Shown here: positions 10,646 through 22,909 of the stretch, piece by piece
Layout: each line of letters opens with the position of its first letter
How positions within the stretch are numbered: position 1 is the first letter of the stretch
Assembly: GCF_905147365.1 (NCBI RefSeq)
Contig: NC_056419.1
Coordinates: 5,277,501 to 5,341,500 of the forward strand
Length of the DNA stretch: 64,000 nt
Direction: 5' to 3'
Source of the DNA: Aricia agestis
Taxonomy: Eukaryota > Arthropoda > Insecta > Lepidoptera > Lycaenidae
The notes under the pieces: model-generated
What the model was told of the DNA's origin: nothing
Database searches by the model: none
Seen by the model: the letters and a program-made list of their open reading frames with translations, nothing else
Translations under genes and position numbers: made by a program

Positions 10646-11995
10646 TATTTGAGATGGACACTTTTAAGTTAGGTATGAGTAGTAGTGAGTTAAGGTTGAA
10701 TTTTCTGTATTCAATTTTAGGGAATTCGCTTCGCTTCGCTTCGACTCTGCGCTAGTATAAATTGACCCTTAGTCTTTGGTAGAATATTATCCTATTTTAG
10801 TCCAATTAACCGTCACAAGAAATATTCTACTGACCATTGACGTCCTATATTTCTGGAAACATCAATATTGTGTTCTATGAATAACTGAAATATCTCGAAC
10901 ACCGTTACTCCATTATTGTGGAAGCTGACGTGACCTATCCATACTCTAAAATCTAAATCAAGATTATAAATAACAATCCTATCTATAGCTATTTACTTAC
11001 CTATTTATTTATTAATTCACCAACAGAATTTTATTTAACAAAATACAAAATACAGCACAGTTTTTTATGGATGAAATGTGTTCCAATGAAAGGTGAAATA
11101 CAACATGCTTTGCGACAATGGGATGAAATGAAATGAAATATTGTGAATGAAATGAGTATTATTAATTAACAATATTATGGCTATTGTGGCTACTTGCCCA
11201 CAATTTCTTAAAAGAAATTCATACTAGAAAGCATACATTTTGGTGCAACTAAAAACGTTCCTATATCCCGAGGCTCAAAATTAATTATTGCTTTCAAGGG
11301 TCATACCTACTTGTAATATCGTCCTTTGATAAGCCAAACTTTTCGATTCTTATAAGAACAATCCCGTAAGAAAAATAAAAGGTGGCAATTTCATTTTTAA
11401 ATCTTATAAGAATTTATATTTTGAACTGCAAAATTTTTTCAGCGACGGAATAATTTTGAAGAACACAAGTGCTCGAAATGTAAAAAAGTTCATCAATATA
11501 AAACTCGGTTCGTCCACAAAAAGAGCATTCCCAATTATGTTTTCGTTCTTTTCAAATCGAACATTGACTCGGAATAAAACGAATATAAAAATATCTCAAA
11601 AAACATTAACAGGGAGTAAAAACTTTGAAAAAATGTAACGAAATCCACGAATGTGCCTAACGTTAAACCAGCTTGCCCTATAAGTCATTGTGTCAAACGA
11701 GTCGCAGGCCCGGATTTCAACTTGTCAATCGTAAGATCCCAGCGGGGTACTTCAGGCCGTAATGGAACCTTAAATGGTGGAAATTACGTGTATATTATTA
11801 ATAAATAAATTTGTTAAAAATAAATTTGAAATGATTTTCCTGTCGCGTTATAAATGTTCAAGCGTAGTTTAATCGATATTTTTACAGCTGCATTAAAATG
11901 AACGCTTGCTACAATATTCCTATGCTGCAATTTGTAAAGGAATATTATACCAAGCATTACTCTATACAAACCCTACTAATAATAACTGTATTTGA
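10646..11995. other. No recognised feature
   Basis: Includes a short (CGCTT)n run at 10727-10742. The 60-codon frame at 11456-11638 is lysine- and asparagine-rich AT sequence without a domain. Confidence 0.35.
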
Positions 11996-12317
11996 AAAAG
12001 ATAAAACCGACTTCAAAATTGTACGTAACTGAGAATTAAAACTACCTATCTCCAAAACTACTGAACCGATTTTGATGAAACTAGCACTATTCCCTAAGTT
12101 GAACAATACCTAGTCTAACAAAAAAGAATTACTAAAATCGGAATGGTAGTTCCAGAGATATGCGAACACAAACATAAAAACATACATACATACATACACT
12201 TCTGAAATTTGGCACATTTCTTCAGACGCTGATATAGACTAACATAATATACGAAAATTGGGCAGTTCTGGAAATATTACATACACACGCGTCAAATTGA
12301 TAACCTCCTTTTTTTAA
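11996..12317 (+). repeat. Dispersed repeat beginning AAAACCGACTTCAAAA, with (ACAT)n
   Basis: AAAACCGACTTCAAAATTG, then CTACTGAACCGATTTTGATG, a CATACATACATACATAC microsatellite (12181-12198), and the end GATAACCTCCTTTTTTT. The 'contacting an ACCGATTTTGATG core plus ACAT repeats' layout is common in lepidopteran interspersed repeats; class unknown. Confidence 0.5.
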
Positions 12318-14431
12318 TAAAAATATATTCACGTAGCTATTCAATGTCCGGTGTCTTTGTATATCATAATGTCTTATCCAATATGAAAGGCAATTAAACC
12401 TTGTACAGTTTGTACATGTTAACTTATTACATTCTTGAAGAAAATCATGATGAACAGTAAAATAAAAACGGTTTAATTACACTATTTTCATAGTCAAGGT
12501 CAACGATAGCTAATAATAGTAAGTAATAAAGAAGTAGATATCATTAAAGTCAGTCATATTGAAAAAAATGAACATAGTACAGGTCTACCAAAATCTGATG
12601 GCAAATTTGGATGGCAAAATTTCCAAAAATATCCTTGATAATTAGATAAATTTTTGTATTTGCATGTTTCACACAGAATCAGCCGTTATAACTTATAAGG
12701 AAAAAAAATTCCTTATTTGGAATAAAACATTTTGATCCTTTTTTTTAAAGGATCAAAATGTTTTATTCCAATTACCCCGGTATTGCTAGAGTCAGACTCA
12801 GCGTGATCGAAACACCAATACTGAGTTATGTCAAACGTCACAGATGATGACCTTAAGTGCTAATCACGTTTCAAAACAAAAAAAAAGTCAAGATTTAAAA
12901 TAGACTGACATAATATTATTATAATATTTTTTATTCAGTATAATTATTGAAATTAATTACTTGATTGAGAAAAATTGTTGAATTAGAAATAACAAGAATG
13001 TTACTTCTAGCCAAAGTTATGTCGATTGTTTCAAAATATTGTACTAGACTTGAAAGGGGTTTGAAATTGAAAAATATAACCGAAATACGTTCCTGTGTCG
13101 ATGCATAAAACATTGTTTCCATTACACTACAAAATTTACCATAAACCCAATGTTAAATTTTAGCCATGAATAAAATACGATTTTTTTACAACGAGCAATG
13201 CATGTTGAAATATGGAGGCGGCACTTTGACGAAACCACTTTTTACTCGTCTGGAGTACAGAGCACACCGTTTATTACTCATAATATATTGTTCTCCGAAT
13301 ATAATTGTATGTCATCATTGACAATTTAATATTGCGAAGCATCATAATAATAAAGTATACTGACAAACGTAGGTTTTTAATTGCAAATACGTCCGCGAAA
13401 GCTGTGGGATCGTCTCGAAATCGATATACAGATTTACAAGGATTTTTGTTTGGCCAACATTGGAAATAGCGCCATGTTGTAAAGTGTCATTTGAAATATA
13501 GTATTCATTCGCATCCTATCCATGACGTCATTCGAGTATTACTTTCCATGTTCTGAGAATTTCCATGTAGCTGACATAAAAAGTACGCTAGTGTCATTGA
13601 TTGACAGCAACTTGCATGACTATATTGTCATTGACGCAGCAAAACAATCCTTGTAGGTCTGTAATACTGCTTGTCATTGTAAAGGAATTTAAAGTTGAAT
13701 GCACATTGATTCTGTGAATCGAATATTAGTTCTGCATAAGTATTGATGATATCTGCATACCAGCTAATAAAAATGAAACCCTTTATGACTTATAGTGATA
13801 TGAAGATAAAAAAGTTGATCATGACTAGCGTAAAATCATTTTATTAAATGGAACTTAGTTTCTGGAATTGGCCTATACGATGATTCAAAAAAATATACCG
13901 GCAAAACAAACTCGGAGAGAACCGAAAGAAACTCACACCGGGCAACGTCACAAGTCACAACTCACACGTTTAGCAAAGACATGATTGTTCTTTTGAAAAA
14001 AAAAATATGTTAGCTGTAAAAAGGTGTCGCATTGCCACACCAATGAAACTAAAACTATAACCGAAGCTAATCATTACTCAAACAAGTGTACCGTTACAAA
14101 ATCCATAAAAACCGAAACTGACACACGTGGTATTGACATCGACATTCCTATGTCATTGTAAACTAACATTCGTGTTTACCCCAGCACCAAAGTACTTGAG
14201 CAAACCATTTGCTATTCCGTTGACTTGCTGTAATCAAATATTTGAGTTTGACAAACTGGGCTCTAACTTCTAACATACGTTGCCAGTTACGGCTGACTTA
14301 AAAATTATAGCTAGTAGCTATAAATACAAGATTAAGAAGCTTCTGGTGCTTTGTGTTATAGGAAACAGATTTTATTTCTTTCAATTCTTTAGTTAACCTA
14401 ACAGTTGCCACTTGCTAATCACAATATAAAG
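12318..14431. other. No recognised gene; one hairpin
   Basis: Apart from the hairpin at 12719-12769 I see only AT-rich sequence and short random frames (such as 12931-13122). Confidence 0.35.
12719..12769. repeat. Perfect hairpin, 23-bp stem, 5-nt loop
   Basis: GGAATAAAACATTTTGATCC.. and its exact inverse flank a poly(T) loop. It may be the remnant of a foldback MITE. Confidence 0.85.
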
Positions 14432-14634
14432 CACGCCTTTCCCAAAGTGGGCGATAACGCCCCCTTGTGGGCGCTGGAGGTCGAAATGGTGTGAGACTCA
14501 GAAAAAAATATGGAAGCGTTGTCTAGATGCTTGGAAGGTGGATCTGGATGCATTTAAAATTGAAACAAGGGGGGCGCTGAAACATAATTTGTTAACAAAG
14601 TGGGCAGTACACAAAATCAGTTTGGGAATCCCTG
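14432..14634. mobile_element. hAT-type MITE, 203 bp
   Basis: Right end GTTTGGGAATCCCTG; left end CACGCCTTTCCCAAAGTGGG. Subterminal GTGGGCG/CGCCC repeats are visible. Flanked by ATATAAAG (14424-14431) and ATATAGAG (14635-14642), an 8-bp duplication with one mismatch, which fits hAT integration. Confidence 0.7.
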
Positions 14635-14642
14635 ATATAGAG

Positions 14643-16535
14643 TATAGAACTAATAGACGCATGTGTGGAATATCTGCCAATAATAAAAAATGACAATCTG
14701 ATTACTGATCTAGCGCCTTTTTTTCACACCAAAAATAAATCAGACCACTGTACCTTTCCCTTGTATGTTTGCGTAACTACCTTAAAGTCATTCGCAGCCT
14801 ATACTTATATTGCAAGTCAGTATTATTTTACCAAAAACAGTTATGTTGACATATTATTATTTATATTCTTTTAGTTAAGTTTAATTTAATCACATGGAAG
14901 TTCTAGAAGCCTCTAGAGTCTAGGGACTATACAGTATACACGGAACCATTTTCGTGCATTTCAATCATTCATGTACCCTCAAATTCATAGCCACGTTGAA
15001 ACGTGATTCTCCACTTGACATTTTCGCCGTACCATCTATTTAAGCCGAACGCCATAAATATTGCATTCAAAGGCTTTCTACTGCGGTATTCGTGGCATAT
15101 CAATAAAATTTAAACAGGAAAAGTCGAGGCCGCGTTATGATAATGTTATCGACGATATCGAAGATGAAGCAGATACAAATTTTAAATTCCATACAAACAT
15201 TACCATACGGTGGAAATAATGAAACGTGAGCCATGAGAACAAAACTATTTGTATTGACCACCGAGCAAGATAATCTTTAAAACACCTTAGATTGTGACAT
15301 TCAAAATACACGTGAAATGCTCAATAAAATACATATAATATAGGTTCAATAGGCTGAGGTTTAATAAAATCATAAATTGCAGGATACACTGTTAAACTAC
15401 TTTTTTAATACTAGGTACTATAATCTCTGCTTTCCAATACCACTTATTGAGTGTGGACTCTAGAGTACGGACTATAGGGTATGGGCCAATACGTGCTGAG
15501 TTTAATCATAACTCATAAGTAATACCATCAGCCAGTTCAGCCACTGGCCTTGTAGATTAAAAAAATTGCAAAAGTATTATGAATCTGATCTAAGCATCAT
15601 TGGCGACAACGATGCGATAGTATTTCACTCAAAATTTTCTCTAGTAGACTGAAGGTAAAGGTATTAACGAGACGGCCCAATCGTTGAATTGATAGATGTA
15701 TTACGATAAATATCCTCAGAGCTCAGTGCAAACGATGTGTACAATTGTTTGTTACATACACACAGATCGCAAGCCGCTGAGCTAGCCGACACTCACGTTT
15801 GCACGTTTCGTGGTTTGCTGCATACCTATAATACCTACGCTATTGCCTCTAGAACTGCAGTCTGCAATAATATGTCTGTATCGCATGACTTAGAAATTAA
15901 TGTTCTGTTTTTGGGAATTTTATTGTTGTTGGCGAATAAGTAACAATAATAACTATAATATAACACATAGCAAGTGTGTGTTACACGGTATCCCATGCTT
16001 GTGTAATGGGCATTGTCCAAAAAAAAATCACATGTACTTTTTATATTTTTTTTCGTTAAAATAGGGTATTTTAAGAATATAAATTAAATAATTTTGAAAT
16101 TCATTGGCTAGTTTTTCTCAATAAATTTTTAAAGTTTCGCTCTGACGTCATCATCGGCGGCCAATAGACCTCTGCAGTATGTTTTAAATTTCCTTTCAAT
16201 CTTATTTATAATGGCTGGTTCGTCAAATGCAAGTTCTCATTATGTGAAAGCTGATACGAGAAGCTTACCAAAAGTTCGAAACGTAATGTTGGTCGAATTT
16301 ATTGCTAATTTAACGCCATTGAAGGTCAAACTAAGGTTAAACATATTTGTTTAAAAATATAAGTAACTAATGGGTATTTTTTTCGTTTATATACAGAAAA
16401 ACGATCACTGACCTTATTCCTCGAAATGTTTTTGTAATGAGCAAAATTAAAAAAAAAAAACAATCCCCATTAATTCTGACTGCTCTATATTTTTGACCCA
16501 TGAAGGTGATGCACCCTATCTACTACACTACTAAT
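14643..16535. other. No recognised feature
   Basis: Random short frames at 14665, 15737 and 15835 overlap on both strands and show no domain. No repeat recognised. Confidence 0.35.
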
Positions 16536-17097
16536 AAAAAACCGGCCAAGTGCGAGTTGGACCCACCCATGAAGGGTTCTGCAGCAGCAATAAAGTTTAT
16601 TTTTATGAAATTAAAAAGTTTTTGATTTATTTTTATATTTCAGTTGATTTAATGAAAGCTTATTTAATGTTTACCATTTATAACGTAAAAAAAACTACTT
16701 GCTAGATCTCGTTCAAACCAACTTTCGTTGGTAGTTTTTATAGTAATGTACATCATATATATTTTTTAGATTTATCATGCCCCTACTTTAGAAGTTAGAG
16801 GGGGGGCGACACACATTTTACTACTTTGCAAGAGTCTCTCTGGCAAACTATTCAGATTTTTTTTGTTTCACTTGTACCTGTGGAGACCCCTAAATTTTTT
16901 ATGGTTTTTCCATTTTTATATCAAAATCTTAATGCGGTTTACAGACTACATCTACTTACCAAGTTTCAATAGTATAGCTCTTATAGTTTCGGAGAAAAGT
17001 GGCTGTGACATACGGACGGACAGACAGACAGACAGACAGACATGACAAATTTATGAGGGTTCCGCTTTTTGCCATTTGGCTACGGAACCCTAAAAAT
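16536..17097 (+). repeat. REP-G interspersed repeat
   Basis: Starts AAAACCGGCCAAGTGCGAGT, GAAGGGTTCTGC, and ends ACGGACGGACAGACAGACAG.. GAGGGTTCCG.. TACGGAACCCTAAAAA. GGGTTCCG near the start and CGGAACCC near the end are inverted. A second copy is at 32718-33162. Class unknown; non-coding. Confidence 0.7.
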
Positions 17098-17203
17098 TTT
17101 ACACATGGCATGCTTTTATTTTCTAGAACAATGCAATAGTTACAATGGCCGACAGAAGCAGCGACCTTCGAGCTATATAAGCTACATCTTGTGTCTTAAA
17201 ATC

Positions 17204-17293
17204 ATCACGCACATACAAATATACATACAAAGTATAATAATATTATACTGTATATTTGTATGTGCGTGATTTTTGAGATATTATCTCAAAAAG
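17204..17293. repeat. Two adjacent hairpins
   Basis: ATCACGCACATACAAATATA pairs with its inverse ending at 17270, and the inner loop AGTATAATAATATTATACT is itself self-complementary. It is followed at once by TTTTGAGATATTATCTCAAAA. Confidence 0.8.
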
Positions 17294-19068
17294 TTAATAG
17301 AATAAATCTGAACGATAATATCTAGTCATAGTATTATCCAGAAAAGTACATTCGCCTAGCAGGTGAGTAAGCGTAACTCAATCCAAAGCTCAGTCGCCTA
17401 GATAATTAATCAAGCCGAAATTGCACATTGTATCCCGTTGACGTATCAATTTGATAGCTGTCCTTATTTTAGGATTATTGATCGATTTAGCGAGGCGTAT
17501 CAATGCGATCTCGTGACATCGAATAAATTATTGGCCAGTGTGCTGTCTGAGGAAGTGAATCAGTTATTGTTCTCTTATCTTCGCGATCATTATCCTCGCC
17601 ATTTATTTGATATTCCAGTGAAAATACGATATTTACACTGATTGTGATAGTTGGATCCAATTTTCTCGTATTCTCGACTTTCAGTCTATTATTTGTGAAG
17701 CTTGAATATTTTATAATGACGAAACAATCTCGAGACCGCGATTAGAAGAAATCTGATGCTAGATCTAAACTCTACTAAGAGGAACGTCGTAGTAAGGGTA
17801 AAATAAGTAAATTAGGGTGATACATAGAATTTCGACGAAGGCAAAAAACGTGTCTTGATCAGACCTGGCCATTGCTCCCATTAAAAGTCCCGTTAGTTGG
17901 TTGTGTTATGTTGATATAGGTTTATTTACAGCAAATGATATAGAGTGACAAAGAGTACCGGTAGCCAGTGATAGCATCGGAAATCGTTCGATAGTGACTA
18001 TTGTGCCTCTGTCGCTGTGACTGATCAAATAAGCGCCTTACCTGCCCACTATCACATTGTTATTTTAATGCCTATTGTGCTACTAGATTAATGTCTCGAG
18101 CTAAAAGACTTTGATATGTTCTTAGATTCTTACGGACAAGATTGTGAACGGAGAACCATCTTCTGTAGCGCGCGGCGGTACTCTATGTTGAGTTGATGAA
18201 AACTATTAGGTATAGCATAAAATATTTCTCATTAAAATCATCTGGTAAGAAAGATATAGTAAAAGTAATTACATATACAAATTTTAAATTAAATGCATGA
18301 TAAGTGCAACTTGTATAACAAATTGCATATTGCGAGGGGGTCCAAAATGCAAAACATGATAACGATAAAAACCTTATAAAGTTAAAACGACCCCTTTCCC
18401 ATCGCACGCTAAGTATATAGCATTAAACAAACACGTTATTTACAAACAAAATTATGCTAGTTGATACAATATAAATGTAAATTAATCTAAGAACGTTCCG
18501 CTCCGCAAACTCCCACAATATTCGCATTAACTCGAAATATCCACAAACATGGCCGAAATTAAACGAGTAATTATAGTGCTTATCCAATTTGGCGGGGCAG
18601 AAAAACGCGACCTCCCTGCACAGGAAATTTGTTTTAAATTTCGAAAACAATGGGAGATCGCAACCTGGATAATTGCGTAAGGGAACCGGCCGTGACGCGT
18701 TTGAATAAATCCAGGAACGGTTAATGATAGCTTGTACGAGCGCCTTCAATGGACCTCATGCGGGAGCAATCTGAGAAATCTGCAATTGGAATCGCGTGTC
18801 TCGAGCCACTTCAATGTGCTCGAATACGCAAATGAAGATATTTAGATAAGTGAATGAAGTATGGACGGCGGTGAGCTAATGCTAGTACTAATAATTTACC
18901 GAGAAATTTCCAATGCAAATTAATTATTGACTAGCTTGGGAAAATAGGTATCGACCAATAGGTTTGTGGCATAAGAATTTGTAATCAGCTCTGCAGGCGT
19001 GTTGCAGCATGAAAAGTAGTCAAAAAACAGGTAAATGAAAAGAAATAAATAAGCATAAGCAAACTTAC
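17294..19068. other. No recognised gene; low-repeat stretch
   Basis: Two frames stand out slightly: 17438-17641 (+), whose last 55 codons follow a TTATTTTAG acceptor-like site, and 18423-18749 (-), 108 codons in a GC-richer patch. Neither has a recognised domain. The patch at 18500-18830 carries no repeat and could be a conserved non-coding block. Confidence 0.3.
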
Positions 19069-19306
19069 ATATCGTCGGTACGCTTGCCAAAACCTCTATG
19101 AGTATTTAGTCAAGTTTTTAGGGGAAACAATAAACTATTTTATTTAATGATTGATAGAGTTATTAATAAATTAAAAAGTCTCAGTTCATACATAATATTT
19201 CAATTTAAGTCATTGATAATAATCATTAAATGAAATAGTTTATTGTCTACCCCTGAAAACTTGACTAAATACACATAGAGGTTTTGGCAAGCGCAACGAC
19301 GATATG
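19069..19306. repeat. 238-bp MITE-like inverted repeat, ~85-bp arms
   Basis: CATATCGTCGGTACGCTTGC, AAAACCTCTATGAGTATTTA and AACAATAAACTATTTTATTT in the left arm are mirrored by the right arm ending GCAACGACGATATG. The spacer is about 65 bp. No clear target duplication. Confidence 0.8.
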
Positions 19307-20229
19307 CTAAAATTGAAAGCATCGAAAATCAATCTCGCCCGACAGAAGCTCATAAACATAAATTCATCAAATCAGGAAACACTTCAAAATAGAGAAAAAC
19401 AGCGTCATAACGAACTGGAAATACGAAAACTCGTCGATAAATCACATTACAAATCGGTTTACAACCTACAACTGATCCTGGTCACACCGTAAATCATAAC
19501 TTAAACGGGAATTGTTCCCGTCTATCAGACTCCCCTGACAATCGTAAACATAACTCGATACTTGGAAACGTCCTTAATAAACAGCCTGCATATCGGAGGA
19601 ATTTTTCAATCATTGAATTTGATACTGGCGGATTGGTTTCTGATGGATTTTTAGATGACTCCGTATTGTATTCCGTAATACAATTGATTAGTATTATGTC
19701 TATGAATACTCTTAAAAGGAATTCTTTTTATAATTTGTTATTTATCACACGTAAATCTTCTTTAATATTTAACAGTTAAAAAGCGAAAAACAAGCTTCTA
19801 TAATTTTATTTCCTTTTTCCATTAGTAAAGTAATATTGATTTATGAAGTCCTATCTTCTGACCTGTCGATAGTCTTATTATAATAACACTTGATATTATG
19901 GTATATTTATTTTAATTTATTTCATTATTCATAATTTAAGCATCAGGTAAGCTACTTATCTAGCCTATTAACGGTTCGACGTGTGTGGTATTTACTAAGT
20001 AATATTAGTAAGGTGTTACTTTATTTCCAAAATGAGCTAAACGAGATTATACTAAGTTTTAGTATCATGGTAGCTGTCCACATTCTATAATATTATATTA
20101 TGTGTGTCTCTCATAATAAGCTGTATTATGGAACGATAATATTTTCCTCACATCTTGTACCTTATAATGAGAAGTAAGAACTACTTAAAATATTATTAAA
20201 CAAGAGAATAATAAGCATAATAGCGGCAG
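19307..20229. other. No recognised feature
   Basis: AT-rich, no repeat recognised. Confidence 0.35.
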
Positions 20230-20242
20230 GTACCAGTAGTAA

Positions 20243-20601
20243 TAATACTCCCCACACCGGTTTCGGTGACGGTGGCCGGTTTCATTGAAACCAGGCCAGG
20301 TACGCAGGAGTAATTTTATAGTGCCCAAGTGTGTGCGCAGTACACAAGAGCACTCTCTATTCCTTTACTCTCATAACCCAGTGGGACGGATAACCGACAC
20401 GTCTGGCGAGAGATCAGGCGCAGGACCAACTTTTTACATGCCCATCCGACGCATGGATCATCTTACTTGTCAGACAATCAGGTGATCAGCCTGCATTGTC
20501 CTAACCAAACTTGGAAATAACATGTTTCCAACGCGGGATTCGAACCCACGACCTCCGGAGTCGAGAGCGACGCTCTAACCACTAGACCACGGAGGCGTTT
20601 T
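20243..20601 (-). mobile_element. Complete SINE-1 with 13-bp target duplication
   Basis: Sense is on the minus strand. The tRNA-like head (20525-20597) has A box TGGTCTAGTGG and B box GGTTCGAATCC. The body includes AACATGTTATTTCCAAG, TGAGAGTAAAGGAATAGAGA and TGTGTACTGCGCACACACTT, then GAAACCGGTGTGGGGAG. The 3' end is a short AGTATT rather than poly(A). GTACCAGTAGTAA flanks both sides (20230-20242 and 20602-20614), so both ends are defined at ~359 bp. Confidence 0.92.
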
Positions 20602-20677
20602 GTACCAGTAGTAACGACGCAACGTTCAGAAAACATTTGTAAAAAATATTTTGAATAAAAAAGGTTTACTATTTGAG

Positions 20678-21001
20678 TTTTTTTTTAATGAAATAAGGGG
20701 GCTAACGAGCAAACGGGTCACCTGATTGAAAACAACTTCCGTCGCCCATGGACACTCGCAGCATTAGAAGAGCTGCAGGTGCGTTGCCGGCCTTTTAAGA
20801 GGGAATAGGGTAATAGGGGAGGGTAGGGATGGGAAGGGAAGGGAATAGGGGAGGATAGGGAAGGGAATCGGCCCTCCGGTAAACTCACTCACTCGGCGAA
20901 ACACAGCGCAAGCGCTGTTTCATGCCGGTTTTCTGTGAGAACGTGGTTTTTCTCCGGTCGAGCCGGCCCATTCGTGCCGAAGCATGGCTCTCCCACGTAT
21001 A
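20678..21001 (-). mobile_element. LT element, full length
   Basis: Poly(T) and ATGAAATAAGGGGGCTAACG through the GGGAAGGGAA tract to CATGGCTCTCCCACGTATAA. Head and tail are both present. Confidence 0.85.
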
Positions 21002-21809
21002 AGTTTTAACGTAAGAGTTTGAGTTTATAGTGTGTCTATTAATTGTCTTTTAACACTTTAAGATTATTGATTTTGATGAAATTTAGTAATATACAGTCTG
21101 TTGTTGTAAGCACCGTTATCCTTGAAATCATCAAACGAGCCCGTCAAAATGAACAACTTAAGTTTTGGGAACGGATCCTTAAGAAAAGTTTTGTAAAAAT
21201 GCTTGGTTTCCTTCGTAAGCAAACTGCGGTGCAACAAAGTTTAACTCATTCAAAATGCAACGAAGCTTAGATTTAAATAGAAATCAATAAACAAAATATT
21301 ATATTCATTTCATATACCATTCACAAACATAGTAGCTCTACAGAATTAGTGTAATTTTATGCACTATGAAGCATCTCACAAAAATATTCATGACAAATGC
21401 ACCACTCACGGCATTCTTATCTCAGTAATAGTAGTACCCCCATAACGTTGTATTTCCCCAAGGATGGCCTTGTCCAGAAACACATTCGTACTATCTCCCC
21501 TTCAAACTTATAATAAATTAACCATCAGATTTTTCTTCCTGTGCGCAAGATTTATCTTATTCTACTATGCTATTTGTAACACCTGGAATTGTAAATTTTA
21601 TCGTGTTATGGAATGCTATATAATTTATAGTTCTGAGCTATAATATAAGTATACATCAAAAATAATAATAATAATAATATTTTTTTACAGTTATTAATAA
21701 GGTTAACTTTATAAGTATTACTTTTAAATCAGTGACTCATTGCATAAAATACACTGCAATTATTAAAGAAATACAGATTTAGAATTTCCTGAATAAAATT
21801 ATTAAATTA
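21002..21809. other. No recognised feature
   Basis: The 75-codon frame at 21043-21270 has no recognised domain. An (AAT)n run lies near 21660. Confidence 0.35.
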
Positions 21810-21926
21810 CTAGCTGTTGCCCGCGACTTCGTCCGCGTTAGTATAGCAGATCACGTCCCAAGTATTATTTATTGTACAAAAATATTCAATGTACAGCATT
21901 GACTTTCCTACGATTTTATTATATAT
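21810..21926 (-). mobile_element. HelC Helitron 3' end
   Basis: On the minus strand it ends GCGGACGAAGTCGCGGGCAA then CAGCTAG abutting T. It is the same terminus as at 576-643. It is directly followed on the plus side by HelB, so only the 3' ~115 bp remain. Confidence 0.65.
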
Positions 21927-22908
21927 ATAGATGTTCCGCGTGGCTTCGCTTGTGTAATTTAGGAATTTCACGCGACCGTACATTTTTCCGCAAAAAATAG
22001 CCTATGTCCCTTAACGTGGTCTATTCTTCATGTATGCCAAATAACATAAAAATTGCTCCAGTAGTTCTTAAGAATCTTAAGATAATAAGCAATTTCATAT
22101 AATTTCCCCCGTTTTTTCCACATTTTCCTCTATTTCTTCGCTCCTATTAGTTGTAGAATAATAAAATATAACATATGGCCTTTCTTGATAAATAGGCTAT
22201 CTAACACTGAAAGAATTTTTCAAATCGGACCAGTAGTTCCTATGATTAGCGCGTTCAAATAAGCCCTTTCAAATAATTTCTCCCGTTTTTTCCACACTTT
22301 TCTTTATTTCTTCGCTCTTATTAGTCTTAGCGTGATAAAATATAACCTATAACCTTTCTCGATCAATGGGCTATCTAACACTGAAAGAATTTTTCAAATT
22401 CGACTAGTAGTTTCTGAGATTAGCGCGTTCAAATAAGCCCTTTCAAATTATTTCCCCGATTTTTTCACATTTTTCTGTATTTCTTCGCTTTCATTAGTCT
22501 TAGCGTAATAAAATATAGCATATAGCCTTCCTCGATCAATGGTCTATCTAACACTGAAAGAATTTTTCAAATCGGACCAGTAGTTCCTGAGATTAGCGCG
22601 TTCAAATAAGCCCTTTCAAATAATTTCCCCCCGTTTTCTTCACATTTTCCTCTATTTCTTCGTTTCTATTAGTGTTAGCGTGATAAAATATAGCCTATAG
22701 CCTTCCTCGATAAAGGGGCTATCTAACATTGAAAGAAGTTTTCAAATCGGACCAGTAGTTCCTGAGATTAGCGCGTTCAAACAAACAAACAAACAAACTA
22801 ACAAACTCTGCAGAATTATAATATTTAGTATAGATAGTTCCTGAGATTAGCGCGTTCAAACAAACAAACAAACTAACAAACTCTGCAGAATTATAATATT
22901 AGTATAGA
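21927..22908 (-). mobile_element. HelB Helitron with internal tandem expansion
   Basis: The minus-strand 3' end has the hairpin AAGCCACGCGG with ACATCTAT; the 5' end is TCTATACTAATATTATAATT. The shorter relative at 49211 has the same ends and one internal unit. This copy has four units (22106-22783). The last ~75 bp near the 5' end, including the (AAAC)n run and the TATAATATTAGTATAGAT end, are duplicated (ends at 22834 and 22908). Confidence 0.7.
22106..22783. repeat. Four tandem ~174-bp units inside HelB
   Basis: Each unit starts with a CCCCCGTTTTTTCCACATTT-like run (22106, 22280, 22454, 22627), contains ATAAAATATA and AACACTGAAAGAATTTTTCA, and ends GATTAGCGCGTTCAAA. The spacing is 173-174 bp. 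Confidence 0.9.
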
Positions 22909-22909
22909 T

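Noticed and set aside
12181..12198. Regulatory ACAT repeat
   Set aside because: It is a microsatellite inside a dispersed repeat with no other regulatory sign.
12719..12769. microRNA precursor
   Set aside because: The stem is perfect and the loop only 5 nt; miRNA precursors have bulges and longer loops. Many similar perfect hairpins here are MITE-like.
17438..17641. Terminal exon after a TTATTTTAG acceptor
   Set aside because: No partner donor or protein family. Acceptor-like strings are common in AT-rich DNA.
18423..18749. 108-codon minus-strand gene
   Set aside because: Hydrophobic low-complexity C-terminus, no recognised domain, no splice or start context that supports it. Kept only as part of a possible conserved block.
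22106..22783. CRISPR-like array
   Set aside because: The units are ~174 bp head-to-tail copies without unique spacers, inside a eukaryotic Helitron.
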